NCBI GenBank assembly: GCA_002162925.1
Contig: MABC01000079.1
Coordinates: forward strand, 1 to 64,000
DNA length: 64,000 bases
Reading direction: 5' to 3'
DNA from: Thalassotalea sp. 42_200_T64
Lineage (GTDB): Bacteria > Pseudomonadota > Gammaproteobacteria > Enterobacterales > Alteromonadaceae
Every line of letters begins with the position of its first letter. The stretch's first letter is position 1. Made by a program: the position numbers and the translations under genes. Positions 18,412-27,365 of this stretch are shown here, piece by piece. The notes beneath the pieces were generated by a model that was given only the letters and a program-made list of their open reading frames with translations, made no database searches and had not been told where the DNA came from.

Positions 18412-20649
18412 TTACCTCGAGACCAGGTTATCGGGCTGACTAATTTTAATTCTTTGATTCGCTAAGGCTTGTTGAATGTAGTTATGCCATTGCTCATATC
18501 GCGGATCGGCTTTTAAACGTTCTAACGCGGGATGTGGGCCACTATAAAGCCAATGATTCCATTGCAGCCAGCCACTGTCTAACGCCACTGAAAATGCTTC
18601 AAACGCTTGTTGTTCTTGCCCTAGAGCAATTAAGATAACCACATCAGAGATGCCATAGCCGAGATAGCCCAAACGGTTTGATTGTTTAAAAACTTCAAGC
18701 AGTGGCGTTGCCAACTGTTGCGCTTGTTTCATTTCTCCGGCCTGAGACAACAACCAAATATAATCCACTTTCTCATCGAGGAGTGATTGTAGATTGATGC
18801 CATTAATGTCTGCATTTATGGTGTCAAAGCTTTGTTTATAACGAAGTCTTGCTTGCTCATATTTGCCTTGCAGCATTAAATTTCTGGCGTAGTGGAATCT
18901 GCCCCGCGGGTTTTTGCTATTGTCCGCTAATTTACAGCTTTCAGAGGCTTGCATAAACTTACGTTCGAGCATTAGCACCATACATTGCACTTGATATTGA
19001 TGGGTGGGTGATATGGTGTCCACTTGCAGGTAGGTCTCAATGGCTTTATCGGTTAGGCCAACAAAAAAATAACCATCCGCGATATATTCTTTTAATCGCT
19101 CTCTTTGATTTTCCAGATTGATTTGCGTTAGGTAATTGATGGTTTTATCAAATTTACCTGTGCCATTATATAATTTGACCAGTAAATGACTCAAACCATA
19201 ATTATTCGGATATTTCTTTAAATAAGTTGTCAGCAAGTTGATTGCTTGTACATTATTGTTCCTCTGACTTTCTAATTTAGCCAGATAAAATACCGCTAAC
19301 GAAAATTCAGGCTCTAATTGTAGTGCCTTTTGTGCAAGCTCTGTGGCTTTCGCCGCATCACCATTTATTCGATGAAGGTTCGCTAATAAGGTAAGTACTT
19401 CAACATTTTCGGGCACCTTTTTCTGTGACTTTTGCAAATGGGAAATTGCTGTTGGTAGATCAATTTCATCAACATTTAATTGATATAATCCTTTTACTAA
19501 CCAATAAACGCCACCGTGATAATTATTTTGTTCCGCCTGACCAATCAACCTTTTTACGTAGGGCAAATTGTCAGGATTGAAAAAGTCACCACGGGTACGC
19601 AAGTAACTTAATGCCAGTTCGGTGATAATTTGATGTTCATCAGGATAGGTTAGTACCGCATTTTGCAATATTGTTATCGCCAACTCAAAATTTTCAACGG
19701 AGCCAACAAACCTTAGTTCCCGTGCCTGATGAATTAATATGGCGGCTTGTAGAGTTTTTAAAGACAGCGTTTTTAAGTCTAATTTGTCTTTGTGCGCCAC
19801 TTGTATAAAAAATTCTATGGCTTGGCTGACATTACTGACTAATTGATGCCAGTTCGCCTTTTCTCCAGCAAACGACTGGCTCCATAATATACTGCCCGTT
19901 GTACTGTCGGAAAAATGCAAATTGATATGAAATTCACTATTAATTTCTTTTACCGCACCACTGATCAAAAATTCATTACCGCTACTGGTAATATCATCCA
20001 GAATACTGGAATTTAAGATGACATTGGTCACCGTGGAGTTACTTAATGTCGTTAATAGTTGCTCGGTAAGTACCCTGGCTACCATGGCACTGGAGTCGAG
20101 TTTATCTGTGGCGGTAAAATCATCAATACGTAAAGTAATATTGTCGTTAGCGACTGGCTGACGTTGATCAACAAAATATTGATAACTGACAATAGCAATG
20201 GCAATAGCAATGGAAAATACGGCAACCAGTAACGCAGTTAGCGGTTTAATAAAGCGATTCACTTGGATTTCAAGGGTATTAACCGGCTCTGGCTCGCGAT
20301 GATGTTCAACCGCATCGTTATGTTCAATCACTTGTTCATTGGTTTCTAATACGTAGCCGTGTTTGGGAATGGTTTTAATAAAACGATGAACTTTGCCGGT
20401 GTCATTGAGTTTTTTGCGTAATACCGATATTGCCCGGGTAATGACTTCATCGGAAGCAAACCGTGATTGCCACACTTGTTCGGTTAATTCTTCGCGAGAT
20501 ACTACCTTATTGGCATTTTTCAACAGATAAACCAATACCTCCATTATTTTGGGTTCTAAATGGATAATTTCGTCGTTTCGTTTAATGGCTGATTTTTCTG
20601 GATAAATCAGCCATTCGTCAAGTACAAATTCAATATCTGGTTCAGTCAC
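18412..20649 (-). CDS. CadC/ToxR-like membrane transcriptional regulator with TPR repeats
   Basis: The 745-residue protein has an N-terminal winged helix of the OmpR/CadC type (~8-105, with EVLVYLLKNANKVVSREEL and TIPKHGYVL), one membrane helix (~138-160) and a long periplasmic part. The periplasmic part starts with a TolB-like/adenylate cyclase-like region (~175-290) and continues with TPR units (~320-640). The DNA-binding part stays in the cytosol while TPRs sense outside. GTG start at 20649 with AGGAG 6 bases before it. Target genes are unknown. Confidence 0.88.
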   Translation of the reverse strand: MTEPDIEFVLDEWLIYPEKSAIKRNDEIIHLEPKIMEVLVYLLKNANKVVSREELTEQVWQSRFASDEVITRAISVLRKKLNDTGKVHRFIKTIPKHGYVLETNEQVIEHNDAVEHHREPEPVNTLEIQVNRFIKPLTALLVAVFSIAIAIAIVSYQYFVDQRQPVANDNITLRIDDFTATDKLDSSAMVARVLTEQLLTTLSNSTVTNVILNSSILDDITSSGNEFLISGAVKEINSEFHINLHFSDSTTGSILWSQSFAGEKANWHQLVSNVSQAIEFFIQVAHKDKLDLKTLSLKTLQAAILIHQARELRFVGSVENFELAITILQNAVLTYPDEHQIITELALSYLRTRGDFFNPDNLPYVKRLIGQAEQNNYHGGVYWLVKGLYQLNVDEIDLPTAISHLQKSQKKVPENVEVLTLLANLHRINGDAAKATELAQKALQLEPEFSLAVFYLAKLESQRNNNVQAINLLTTYLKKYPNNYGLSHLLVKLYNGTGKFDKTINYLTQINLENQRERLKEYIADGYFFVGLTDKAIETYLQVDTISPTHQYQVQCMVLMLERKFMQASESCKLADNSKNPRGRFHYARNLMLQGKYEQARLRYKQSFDTINADINGINLQSLLDEKVDYIWLLSQAGEMKQAQQLATPLLEVFKQSNRLGYLGYGISDVVILIALGQEQQAFEAFSVALDSGWLQWNHWLYSGPHPALERLKADPRYEQWHNYIQQALANQRIKISQPDNLVSR

Positions 20650-20700
20650 TCACTCTCCTTAGTAATTAAAACAGAGAAGTCAGAGGGGGCTGGTGAACTA

Positions 20701-20735
20701 CCCAGCGACGTCACTTCGTGCCGATCACAGGGCTT
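20701..20735. repeat. Imperfect palindromic repeat, copy A
   Basis: CCCAGCGACGTCACTTCGTG begins a 32-base unit ending GATCACAGGG. It matches copy B (20913-20948) at 28 of 32 positions. Each copy is itself a weak hairpin, with CCC/GGG ends and a CAC-TTC-GTG centre. Confidence 0.65.
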
Positions 20736-20736
20736 C

Positions 20737-20766
20737 TGAACAACATAGTTGTTCAATCTTTTTTCG
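20737..20766 (+). terminator. T-tailed hairpin with no obvious upstream gene
   Basis: TGAACAAC-ATA-GTTGTTCA (20737-20755) is an 8-bp perfect stem followed by ATCTTTTTT. On the plus strand there is no gene before it, only the divergent start of the CadC-like gene. Confidence 0.6.
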
Positions 20767-20912
20767 CAGATCCCGACCTAAACTGAACTTGGTTATCGTA
20801 CAGACTCTCGTTTTAGTAAGGAATTTCTGCTGCGCTTTGGGCTTAACCCTTACGACTATCCCAGCCGCACAATCAGACTACTAAGTATTTATACAGTAGT
20901 CAGGCGATTCAT

Positions 20913-20948
20913 CCCAGCGACATCACTTTGTGCTGATCACTGGGTTTT
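20913..20948. repeat. Imperfect palindromic repeat, copy B
   Basis: CCCAGCGACATCACTTTGTG begins the second unit, ending GATCACTGGG. Its outer CCCAG/CTGGG arms pair better than those of copy A, so the unit probably folds as a hairpin. It is in the same orientation as copy A, 212 bases away. Confidence 0.65.
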
Positions 20949-20981
20949 CTCGCCAAACATTCGATAAGAAATTTACTTGTC

Positions 20982-21029
20982 AAAAAGCCGAACAAGCACC
21001 CATTAATATTAGTGCTTGTTCGGCTTTTT
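20982..21029 (-). terminator. Strong terminator of the recCBD-DUF3087 operon
   Basis: AAAAAGCCGAACAAGCAC (20982-20999) and GTGCTTGTTCGGCTTTTT (21012-21029) form an 18-bp perfect inverted repeat with a 12-base loop. A and T tails make it work on both strands. On the minus strand it lies 123 bases after the last gene of the rec operon. Confidence 0.9.
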
Positions 21030-21152
21030 CGCATTGTTGTAGGGTGAAATAACAGCCATTAATGGGGAAGAGTTTATAACCCATTAGAAATTCTAGCAGG
21101 TCTACGCTGAGCTTGAGATAAGCAGCACTTGCTCAACATTCCATTTTTTGTG

Positions 21153-21662
21153 TTAAAACGCCTTTAATAACTGCTGCTGATAATCCTTACTATCAATGGT
21201 TAAATTGCGATCATCAATAAATAGTGTTAACTTATTTTCGGCTGTCGTTAACGATGACATGGTAATGGTATTATCGTCTAACAGATAAAGTTGCCGACAT
21301 GCCTGATAGTAAAAGCTCAGGCAGATCAAGGCATTAATATTACTTTCAGTAAACGCTTGCGCTTCTATAGACTTTAGTTTTCGATAGATGAAATTAATCT
21401 GTTGTTTAAGTTGCCAAACATACAAGACTTCATTCATGAATGGATGGTGTTTAAAATGAATAATCACACTGGCAACTAAGATAAAGGCGATGGCAACACC
21501 GCTAAGATTTAACCAAAAATTATCCCCTCCGGGTTCGGCAAAAAGACTGATTAATAACTGACCAAAAGCCAGTGCCAACAGCAAAAAACTGACAATAAAG
21601 CCAACAATAACTTTATTCAAATGTTGTCGGTAACGTTGTTTATCTATGTTCAAAAGGTTCAT
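21153..21662 (-). CDS. DUF3087 family membrane protein
   Basis: The 169-residue protein has two membrane helices (~18-40 and ~50-70) and a soluble C-terminal part. It fits DUF3087, a family of unknown function found in Vibrio, Shewanella and relatives. It starts 11 bases after the recD stop, so it is the last gene of the rec operon. That placement does not by itself show a role in DNA repair. Confidence 0.78.
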   Translation of the reverse strand: MNLLNIDKQRYRQHLNKVIVGFIVSFLLLALAFGQLLISLFAEPGGDNFWLNLSGVAIAFILVASVIIHFKHHPFMNEVLYVWQLKQQINFIYRKLKSIEAQAFTESNINALICLSFYYQACRQLYLLDDNTITMSSLTTAENKLTLFIDDRNLTIDSKDYQQQLLKAF

Positions 21663-21673
21663 CTAAAAAATGC

Positions 21674-23623
21674 TCACTTAGTCAATAACCGCTGTGTTAA
21701 CCCCGAAGCTCGGCTTACTTTTTGTGCCACCGCTGCGGTCCACACATCTTTAGTGCAGTACAATTGCAGTTGTTTTTTCGCTCGGGTAATACCGGTATAA
21801 ATTAGTTCACGGGATAATAAACGATTTGTTCGGGTTTGCGGTAGAATTATTGCCACATTTTCAAACTCAGAGCCTTGAGTTTTATGGATGGTCATGGCAA
21901 AAACCGTTTCAAAAGCGGGTAAGCGCGCAATGGAAATAGCGCGATAGCCTTCGTTGTCAGCAAAGTACGCCATTAGCTTGCCATTGGCATCGTTAAACAA
22001 CAGACCAATATCACCATTATACAAATTAACCCCGTAATTATTTTGACTGATCATAATTGGCCGCCCATGATAGAGCTCTTGCTTAAAGGGTATACATTTA
22101 AGTTTAAGCAATTGCTGTTCAACCAGAAAGTTTAAATTTTGCAAACCAAATTCACCACCGCGAGTGGGGGCAAGGATCCTAAATTTATCTAAACAGCTAA
22201 AGGCTTGTGCAATATTATTGGCTTTGAATATCGGTTGATAGAATTGCTCTGTCAGCTCTTTGATATATTCAGTTAAAGATTTATTGTCAATAAATTTCAC
22301 TTCCGCGTCCTGTTTCGATGTCAACCGTAACCAGGATTGCTCAGCATCACCGGCCATGGTTAATTTGGCCAGCCGACCTATGCCCCCTTCCCCGGAAAAG
22401 CGACGGCTAAAGGTTAAATAGGTCAAGTAATCAATGGCTGGATGTTCACTAAATTCTGGCAGGTTTTGGCCACTACAACGTTCGATAAAACGTTTGTTTA
22501 CCATACTGTATTGCGTGCCCGGCCAAGGTGCTAAATCAGCGAGCACACTGCCCGTTGCGACCGAAGGTAATTGATCGGCGTCACCAAGTAAAATCACCCG
22601 ACAATGTTCAGGTAAGGCTCTAAAAACCCGGGTCATCATAGGTAAATCAACCATAGAGACTTCATCGATTAGCAACACATCTATGGTCAACAAGTTATGT
22701 TGATCATGCCTAAAATTCGGACTGTTTTTTATCACCCCCAACAACCGATGAATGGTCGATGCTGTCGTTGGAATACGCGCTAAAATGTCAGTGCTTATTT
22801 GCGTGCTATCGCTAAAACTGTGAACCGCAGCAACAATAGATTCTGACAAACGTTGTGCTGCTTTTCCCGTAGGTGCTACCATGGCAATGTTCGCTTCTGG
22901 GCATTGCATTAATAACCCGGCAAGTAGCTTAGTTACGGTGTAAGTTTTACCCGTACCTGGGCCACCGGCGATTATTGAAAACGTTTTATTCAACGCATTA
23001 CATACGGCGGTTAGCTGCCAATCAACTTGCTCTGTAGTGGTTGCAAATAAGCTTTTCACTATGTGGTTGATCTGCTCAACGCTTTGGGCATCAGCATTAC
23101 TATTCTGGCCAATTTTGCGGTGAATACACTGCGCCAGCTCCTGCTCAAATTGCCAATAACGACGTAGATACAATTGTTGGTATTCAAATACCACTAATAG
23201 CCGATCACCCTTAAAACGCTGATCGGATTGCGCGTTCGCCGCGAGCACCTTGTCTAACAGAGCACATAATTGCGCATGGTGGTGAAAGTGATAACCCACT
23301 TTATTTTCAGCATAGCTGCTCGCTATGTCGCCCTGCTCTGCCATCTGTTCACTTGCCCAAAGGGTGGTGTTGGCAATCGTCGTTATCTCTAAACAACTAT
23401 GACCGTCGCGCTGGCACACACTTAAGGCTAGAAACAGATGAAATAAGCAACTTATCTGTTGCGCTGATAAGCCGGCAGTATGAACATTTTCAATGAGCTG
23501 TTCTGACAGGTAATAATCGATGGCTTCAATACCGTCAAGCGTTGCCTGCAGCTGATAAAAGTTAGCATAAGGTAGATGTTCTAGCTCGGGTCTTTGACCG
23601 CTATAGAGACTAAAGCTACTCAT
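21674..23623 (-). CDS. recD: RecBCD exonuclease V alpha subunit RecD
   Basis: RecD is the 5'-3' helicase of the RecBCD double-strand-break repair complex. The 649-residue protein has Walker A in IAGGPGTGKTYTV, Walker B-like LLIDEVSMVD, GDADQLPSVATGSVL, and the late helicase motif IYTGITRAKKQLQL. Length is close to E. coli RecD (608) with a slightly longer middle. Its ATG overlaps the end of recB by 8 bases in GATGAGTAG. AGGAGAG is the ribosome site within recB. Confidence 0.95.
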   Translation of the reverse strand: MSSFSLYSGQRPELEHLPYANFYQLQATLDGIEAIDYYLSEQLIENVHTAGLSAQQISCLFHLFLALSVCQRDGHSCLEITTIANTTLWASEQMAEQGDIASSYAENKVGYHFHHHAQLCALLDKVLAANAQSDQRFKGDRLLVVFEYQQLYLRRYWQFEQELAQCIHRKIGQNSNADAQSVEQINHIVKSLFATTTEQVDWQLTAVCNALNKTFSIIAGGPGTGKTYTVTKLLAGLLMQCPEANIAMVAPTGKAAQRLSESIVAAVHSFSDSTQISTDILARIPTTASTIHRLLGVIKNSPNFRHDQHNLLTIDVLLIDEVSMVDLPMMTRVFRALPEHCRVILLGDADQLPSVATGSVLADLAPWPGTQYSMVNKRFIERCSGQNLPEFSEHPAIDYLTYLTFSRRFSGEGGIGRLAKLTMAGDAEQSWLRLTSKQDAEVKFIDNKSLTEYIKELTEQFYQPIFKANNIAQAFSCLDKFRILAPTRGGEFGLQNLNFLVEQQLLKLKCIPFKQELYHGRPIMISQNNYGVNLYNGDIGLLFNDANGKLMAYFADNEGYRAISIARLPAFETVFAMTIHKTQGSEFENVAIILPQTRTNRLLSRELIYTGITRAKKQLQLYCTKDVWTAAVAQKVSRASGLTQRLLTK

Positions 23624-26600
23624 GGCTCTCTCCTTCAGTGCTCATTGCCTGGTTAATCCCAACCTTGTTAACCCCAGCCTTGTTAATCCCAGCCTTGTTA
23701 CTCATAGTGTTGCCGCGAAATATTCGATCTAAATCTTCCAGTATCGATTGACTCAACTCTTGGTAAAACACCCCATTAAAATCATCATTTGCTGCACTCA
23801 TACCTCTTAGATACAAATAATAAACACCACCAAAATGCTGATTTACATCATAATTTTTTATCCTGCGAGCTAAATACCGATGCAGAGCGAGCGAATAGAT
23901 CAAAAATTGTAAATCATAAAAGTTCTCTACCACATGGCTGGCGAGATCAACTGGCAAATAATCACTAAAACGATCGCCTAAATGGCTGGATTTATAATCG
24001 CACAGGTAATATTTCCCATCCGCTTCGAAAATTAAATCGATAAAACCATGCATCATGCCTTTTAATTGACCAAAACCTGGCAGCTGATGATTGATTTTTG
24101 CCAGCTGTTCGTCAGGGAGTTGCAAACTAGCGCGAAATTGGCCAAGTAATTGTTGTAAATGGCCAAGCTTTACATTTTCCATCGGAAAGTAAAATTCCGC
24201 TTCGCGCAAGGTGCTGTCAAATTTCAGACTCGATAAGGTAAATGCAGCGTCATTCAGCGGTGTATGTAAACAATCGTCTAACCAGTCATACACATCTTTG
24301 TGGTCAAAACCGACCGGCAACTCACCAAACTTTAGCAAATAACCTTGCCCAATAGTTACCCAGTCTGGCTGTTCAAAATGTGTGTGTTCAAATAAATCGT
24401 GCAGTAAATTGCCGGTTTTTGTCCCTTTGGCGAAAGCAAATCTTAGCTGATCTTTTTTTAAGATAATAAGCTGTTGATCTTCATTATCTCTATCGGGTGT
24501 GGTTCTGCCACTGTGACGGATGTTGCGAGTTAACGCGGAAAATGAACTTAACCACCAATCCCGTTCAATACGACCATGAAAACGGGCGGCGGCAAATTGC
24601 TGCTGATCTTGCATTACCGGCATTTGTTGACCAATAAAATCATCACCCTTAACCAATAAATGTCCTATGGTTTCAGGGCTTGCATCCAAAAGCAATTGTA
24701 ATTGACTGCTAAAGCTATCGCCTTTCGCCAGCTTTAATGTCTGCCCAAGCGGAGATAAATGATAATCCTTAAACTGAGTACAGCCTAAATAACAGCGGTA
24801 TTTAGCCCGCGTGACGGCAACGTATAACAGCCGAACATCTTCGGCATAGCCTTCTTTAGCCATGCGCATGCGGCCATCTTCATCTTTGCCCAAATGTACG
24901 GCAAGTAAATCTTGCTGATCATGAAAGCGCAATACTTCTTTATCAAGGTTACCAAATTTCACCGGACTTTTATGACGAGTGACAAAAGGCGAAAATACAA
25001 TCGGGTACTCTAGGCCTTTAGAACCATGTTGGGTAACAATTTGGACCAAATCGGCGTCGCTTTCTAAGCGCAACTCGGCTTCCGTGCAAGAGAGATTGAT
25101 ACATTGCTCTTGCAAATACGCCATTAACTCTTGCGGTTGCCTAAACCGCTGACTGGCGTGTTGCAGTAATTCAAATAAGTGGATGATATTGGTTAATTGG
25201 CGCTCGCTGTTATCTGTGCTGCCGGGGTAATAATCATGCAGTAATCTTAACGCCATCGCCATAAAGCCGCGTTTATGCCAAATAGCTTTCAACTCATTAA
25301 ACGATTTACGTATGCTCTCCCACTTTAATTCATCATTTTGCAAGGCAAAAAGCATCGCTGCAGAATAACCAAAATATGGCCCAGATAAGGCAACAATAAA
25401 GGCGCGGTCATCTTCATGATTGATGATTGCCGCTAACACTGCGATAAAATCTTTAGCGATGTCACTTAAAAACAAGTTTGAACGCTGTGACTGATACACG
25501 CTATTAATGGCAAGTTTGGTTAACGCTGCCTTAATATCATCGGCTTCCCGGCCGTCTCGAACCAAAATGGCGATATCAGACGCCTTAAGCGCACAATTTT
25601 CAACCTGATCATCATCGGATGTTACTAGCGTTGCAATGCTTGCCTGAGTTAATAGCCGGCTTATTTCAGCCGCACACCAATCGGCGATGTTGGCACGAAA
25701 GTCGGTTTTTACCGCCTTCGCCCAGATATGTTGCTCACTGGCAGTAAATTCGATGAACTGCAATGCTTTATATTGTTGCGGATCTATCAGTTGTTGGTTG
25801 TTGGCAACAGCAGATGCCTTCACCACCTGATATTGAATGTCAAAACCAAAGACGTCTTTTTTGTCTGCGCTTAAAGCGTTGCCATAAAATAAATGATTAT
25901 AGCCGCTGATCATCTGCTCAGTTGAGCGCCAGTTGGTGTCCATCAACCATTGTTGTTGGACTCTTTTGCCGGCGGTTAAATAGGTAAAAATATCACCACC
26001 ACGAAACGCATAAATCGCTTGTTTGGGATCGCCAATTAAGTATAAGGCTAACTTGCTACTCGCATGCTCTGTCGATTCATTTCCGGGCTCAAAAAGGTCA
26101 CTTTTCGGATTGAAATACAACTGTTCCAAGATGGTAAATTGCTTGCCGTCGGTATCTTGAAATTCATCAATTAATGCCACCGGATATTGCGTCAATAACG
26201 CTTGTGTCAATGGCATATTTTCGCCATTTGCTTCTGTTTTTAACGAAGTTGCCAGTTGATTAATGAGATCGTCAAAATTTAAAATATTGGCTTGCTGCTT
26301 TTTAACACAGACCCTGGTTTTAATGTCCTCAATAGCCATCAGTGCAACTTCATAGGCTCTACATTTTAGTAACGCGTCACCAAAATCAAGCCATGTTTCT
26401 TTAAAACTTTCGATAATAGCAAAGGCCCTCAGCAGATCTGCCTTAATATCTTTTTTAGCGGCCGCTCGGGGTAGTCTGGATTTGGCAATAAATTTAAAAT
26501 CAGGGGCAATGTCTGTCAGTTTATCAAGCGCACAAACATCCAATAAATTGGTATTTAATAATGCCTTGATAAACGCGATTAATTGCTCAAATTCTTGCAA

Positions 26601-27365
26601 TCGTTGTTGCTGTTTTTTGCTGTTATTGACCAGCTCAGTCAAGATTAATTGCTCATGCTGATACAATGACGTTAAACTTTGTTCCGCAATCACTTGTAGC
26701 GCACTCACCACACTTTGTTTTGACGTTATCGAAGGTAAGGCGTCATCACTCAGTAACGGTTTAAAACTGGCGAGGAAACTCTCCGGAGTCGGCCATTGTT
26801 GTATCAACATGGCATAATCGTTGGTTTGTTCAGCCTTTGCCATTATCCGGTATACATCCTGAGCCGATTCTAAGGCCAATTCGCTGTCATCAACTTCCAT
26901 TTTTGCATTAAAATTGACTCCTGAGGCAAACGCTTGTTGTGACAACACCCGTTTACAAAAGCCATGTATGGTATAAATCGCAGCTTCGTCTAAGTTGAGT
27001 AACGCGCTTTTTAAAATCGCTTTCACCATACTGCCATCAACGCCTTGTTTGCCAAGGGTTAATGCCAACTGTTGAAAATACGGCTGCTTGGGATCATTAA
27101 TGTACACATCCCAATTTATTAAGGTTTCCCTTAAAAACTCGTCAATTCTGCCGCGGATCTCTTCGGTTGCCGCCTTGGTAAAGGTCATCACCAAAATATT
27201 TTCAACGCTTAATCTACGCTCTAACAACATCCGTAAATAAATTCGGGTGATGTTGAAGGTTTTGCCGGTACCGGCACTGGCTTCGATTAAATGGCGTCCT
27301 CGTAAAGGAATGGTTTCGGCCATCAGTGGCCGAGCCTGTAACACTGAATTATCACTGCTACTCAT
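23616..27365 (-). CDS. recB: RecBCD exonuclease V beta subunit RecB
   Basis: RecB is the 3'-5' UvrD-type helicase and the nuclease of RecBCD. Seen: Walker A IEASAGTGKTFNITRIYL, VLVMTFTKAATEEIRGRI, ALIDEFQDTDGKQF, the UvrD C-terminal motif QIVTQHGSKGLEYPIVFSPF and RLLYVAVTRAKYRCYL. The C-terminal nuclease has HGFIDLIFEADGKYYLCDYK, with the Asp-Asp-Lys catalytic set. The ATG at 27365 is best because GGGAGG precedes it and it overlaps the recC stop; a frame extending to 27395 is less likely. The last ~25 residues are a 5-residue repeat tail. Confidence 0.95.
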   Translation of the reverse strand: MSSSDNSVLQARPLMAETIPLRGRHLIEASAGTGKTFNITRIYLRMLLERRLSVENILVMTFTKAATEEIRGRIDEFLRETLINWDVYINDPKQPYFQQLALTLGKQGVDGSMVKAILKSALLNLDEAAIYTIHGFCKRVLSQQAFASGVNFNAKMEVDDSELALESAQDVYRIMAKAEQTNDYAMLIQQWPTPESFLASFKPLLSDDALPSITSKQSVVSALQVIAEQSLTSLYQHEQLILTELVNNSKKQQQRLQEFEQLIAFIKALLNTNLLDVCALDKLTDIAPDFKFIAKSRLPRAAAKKDIKADLLRAFAIIESFKETWLDFGDALLKCRAYEVALMAIEDIKTRVCVKKQQANILNFDDLINQLATSLKTEANGENMPLTQALLTQYPVALIDEFQDTDGKQFTILEQLYFNPKSDLFEPGNESTEHASSKLALYLIGDPKQAIYAFRGGDIFTYLTAGKRVQQQWLMDTNWRSTEQMISGYNHLFYGNALSADKKDVFGFDIQYQVVKASAVANNQQLIDPQQYKALQFIEFTASEQHIWAKAVKTDFRANIADWCAAEISRLLTQASIATLVTSDDDQVENCALKASDIAILVRDGREADDIKAALTKLAINSVYQSQRSNLFLSDIAKDFIAVLAAIINHEDDRAFIVALSGPYFGYSAAMLFALQNDELKWESIRKSFNELKAIWHKRGFMAMALRLLHDYYPGSTDNSERQLTNIIHLFELLQHASQRFRQPQELMAYLQEQCINLSCTEAELRLESDADLVQIVTQHGSKGLEYPIVFSPFVTRHKSPVKFGNLDKEVLRFHDQQDLLAVHLGKDEDGRMRMAKEGYAEDVRLLYVAVTRAKYRCYLGCTQFKDYHLSPLGQTLKLAKGDSFSSQLQLLLDASPETIGHLLVKGDDFIGQQMPVMQDQQQFAAARFHGRIERDWWLSSFSALTRNIRHSGRTTPDRDNEDQQLIILKKDQLRFAFAKGTKTGNLLHDLFEHTHFEQPDWVTIGQGYLLKFGELPVGFDHKDVYDWLDDCLHTPLNDAAFTLSSLKFDSTLREAEFYFPMENVKLGHLQQLLGQFRASLQLPDEQLAKINHQLPGFGQLKGMMHGFIDLIFEADGKYYLCDYKSSHLGDRFSDYLPVDLASHVVENFYDLQFLIYSLALHRYLARRIKNYDVNQHFGGVYYLYLRGMSAANDDFNGVFYQELSQSILEDLDRIFRGNTMSNKAGINKAGVNKVGINQAMSTEGESHE
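23651..23695 (-). repeat. 15-bp in-frame tandem repeat at the 3' end of recB
   Basis: Three 15-base units (GGTTAATCCCAACCT and variants on the plus strand) encode NKAGI, NKAGV and NKVGI just before the RecB C-terminus. They lie outside the nuclease domain and look like a slippage expansion. Confidence 0.8.

Larger units (their letters stand above)
20650..21152. other. 503-base intergenic region with paired palindromic repeats and terminators
   Basis: There is no supported protein gene here. A plus-strand 63-codon frame at 20693-20884 runs through a repeat and a hairpin and has no ribosome site. The region contains two 32-base imperfect palindromes (20701 and 20913), a T-tailed hairpin (20737-20766) and the recCBD operon terminator (20982-21029). 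A short plus-strand RNA ending at 20766 is possible but unproven. Confidence 0.5.

Noticed and set aside
20693-20884. 63-codon plus-strand frame
   Set aside because: It crosses a palindromic repeat and a T-tailed hairpin, has no ribosome site, and has unusual composition for a protein.
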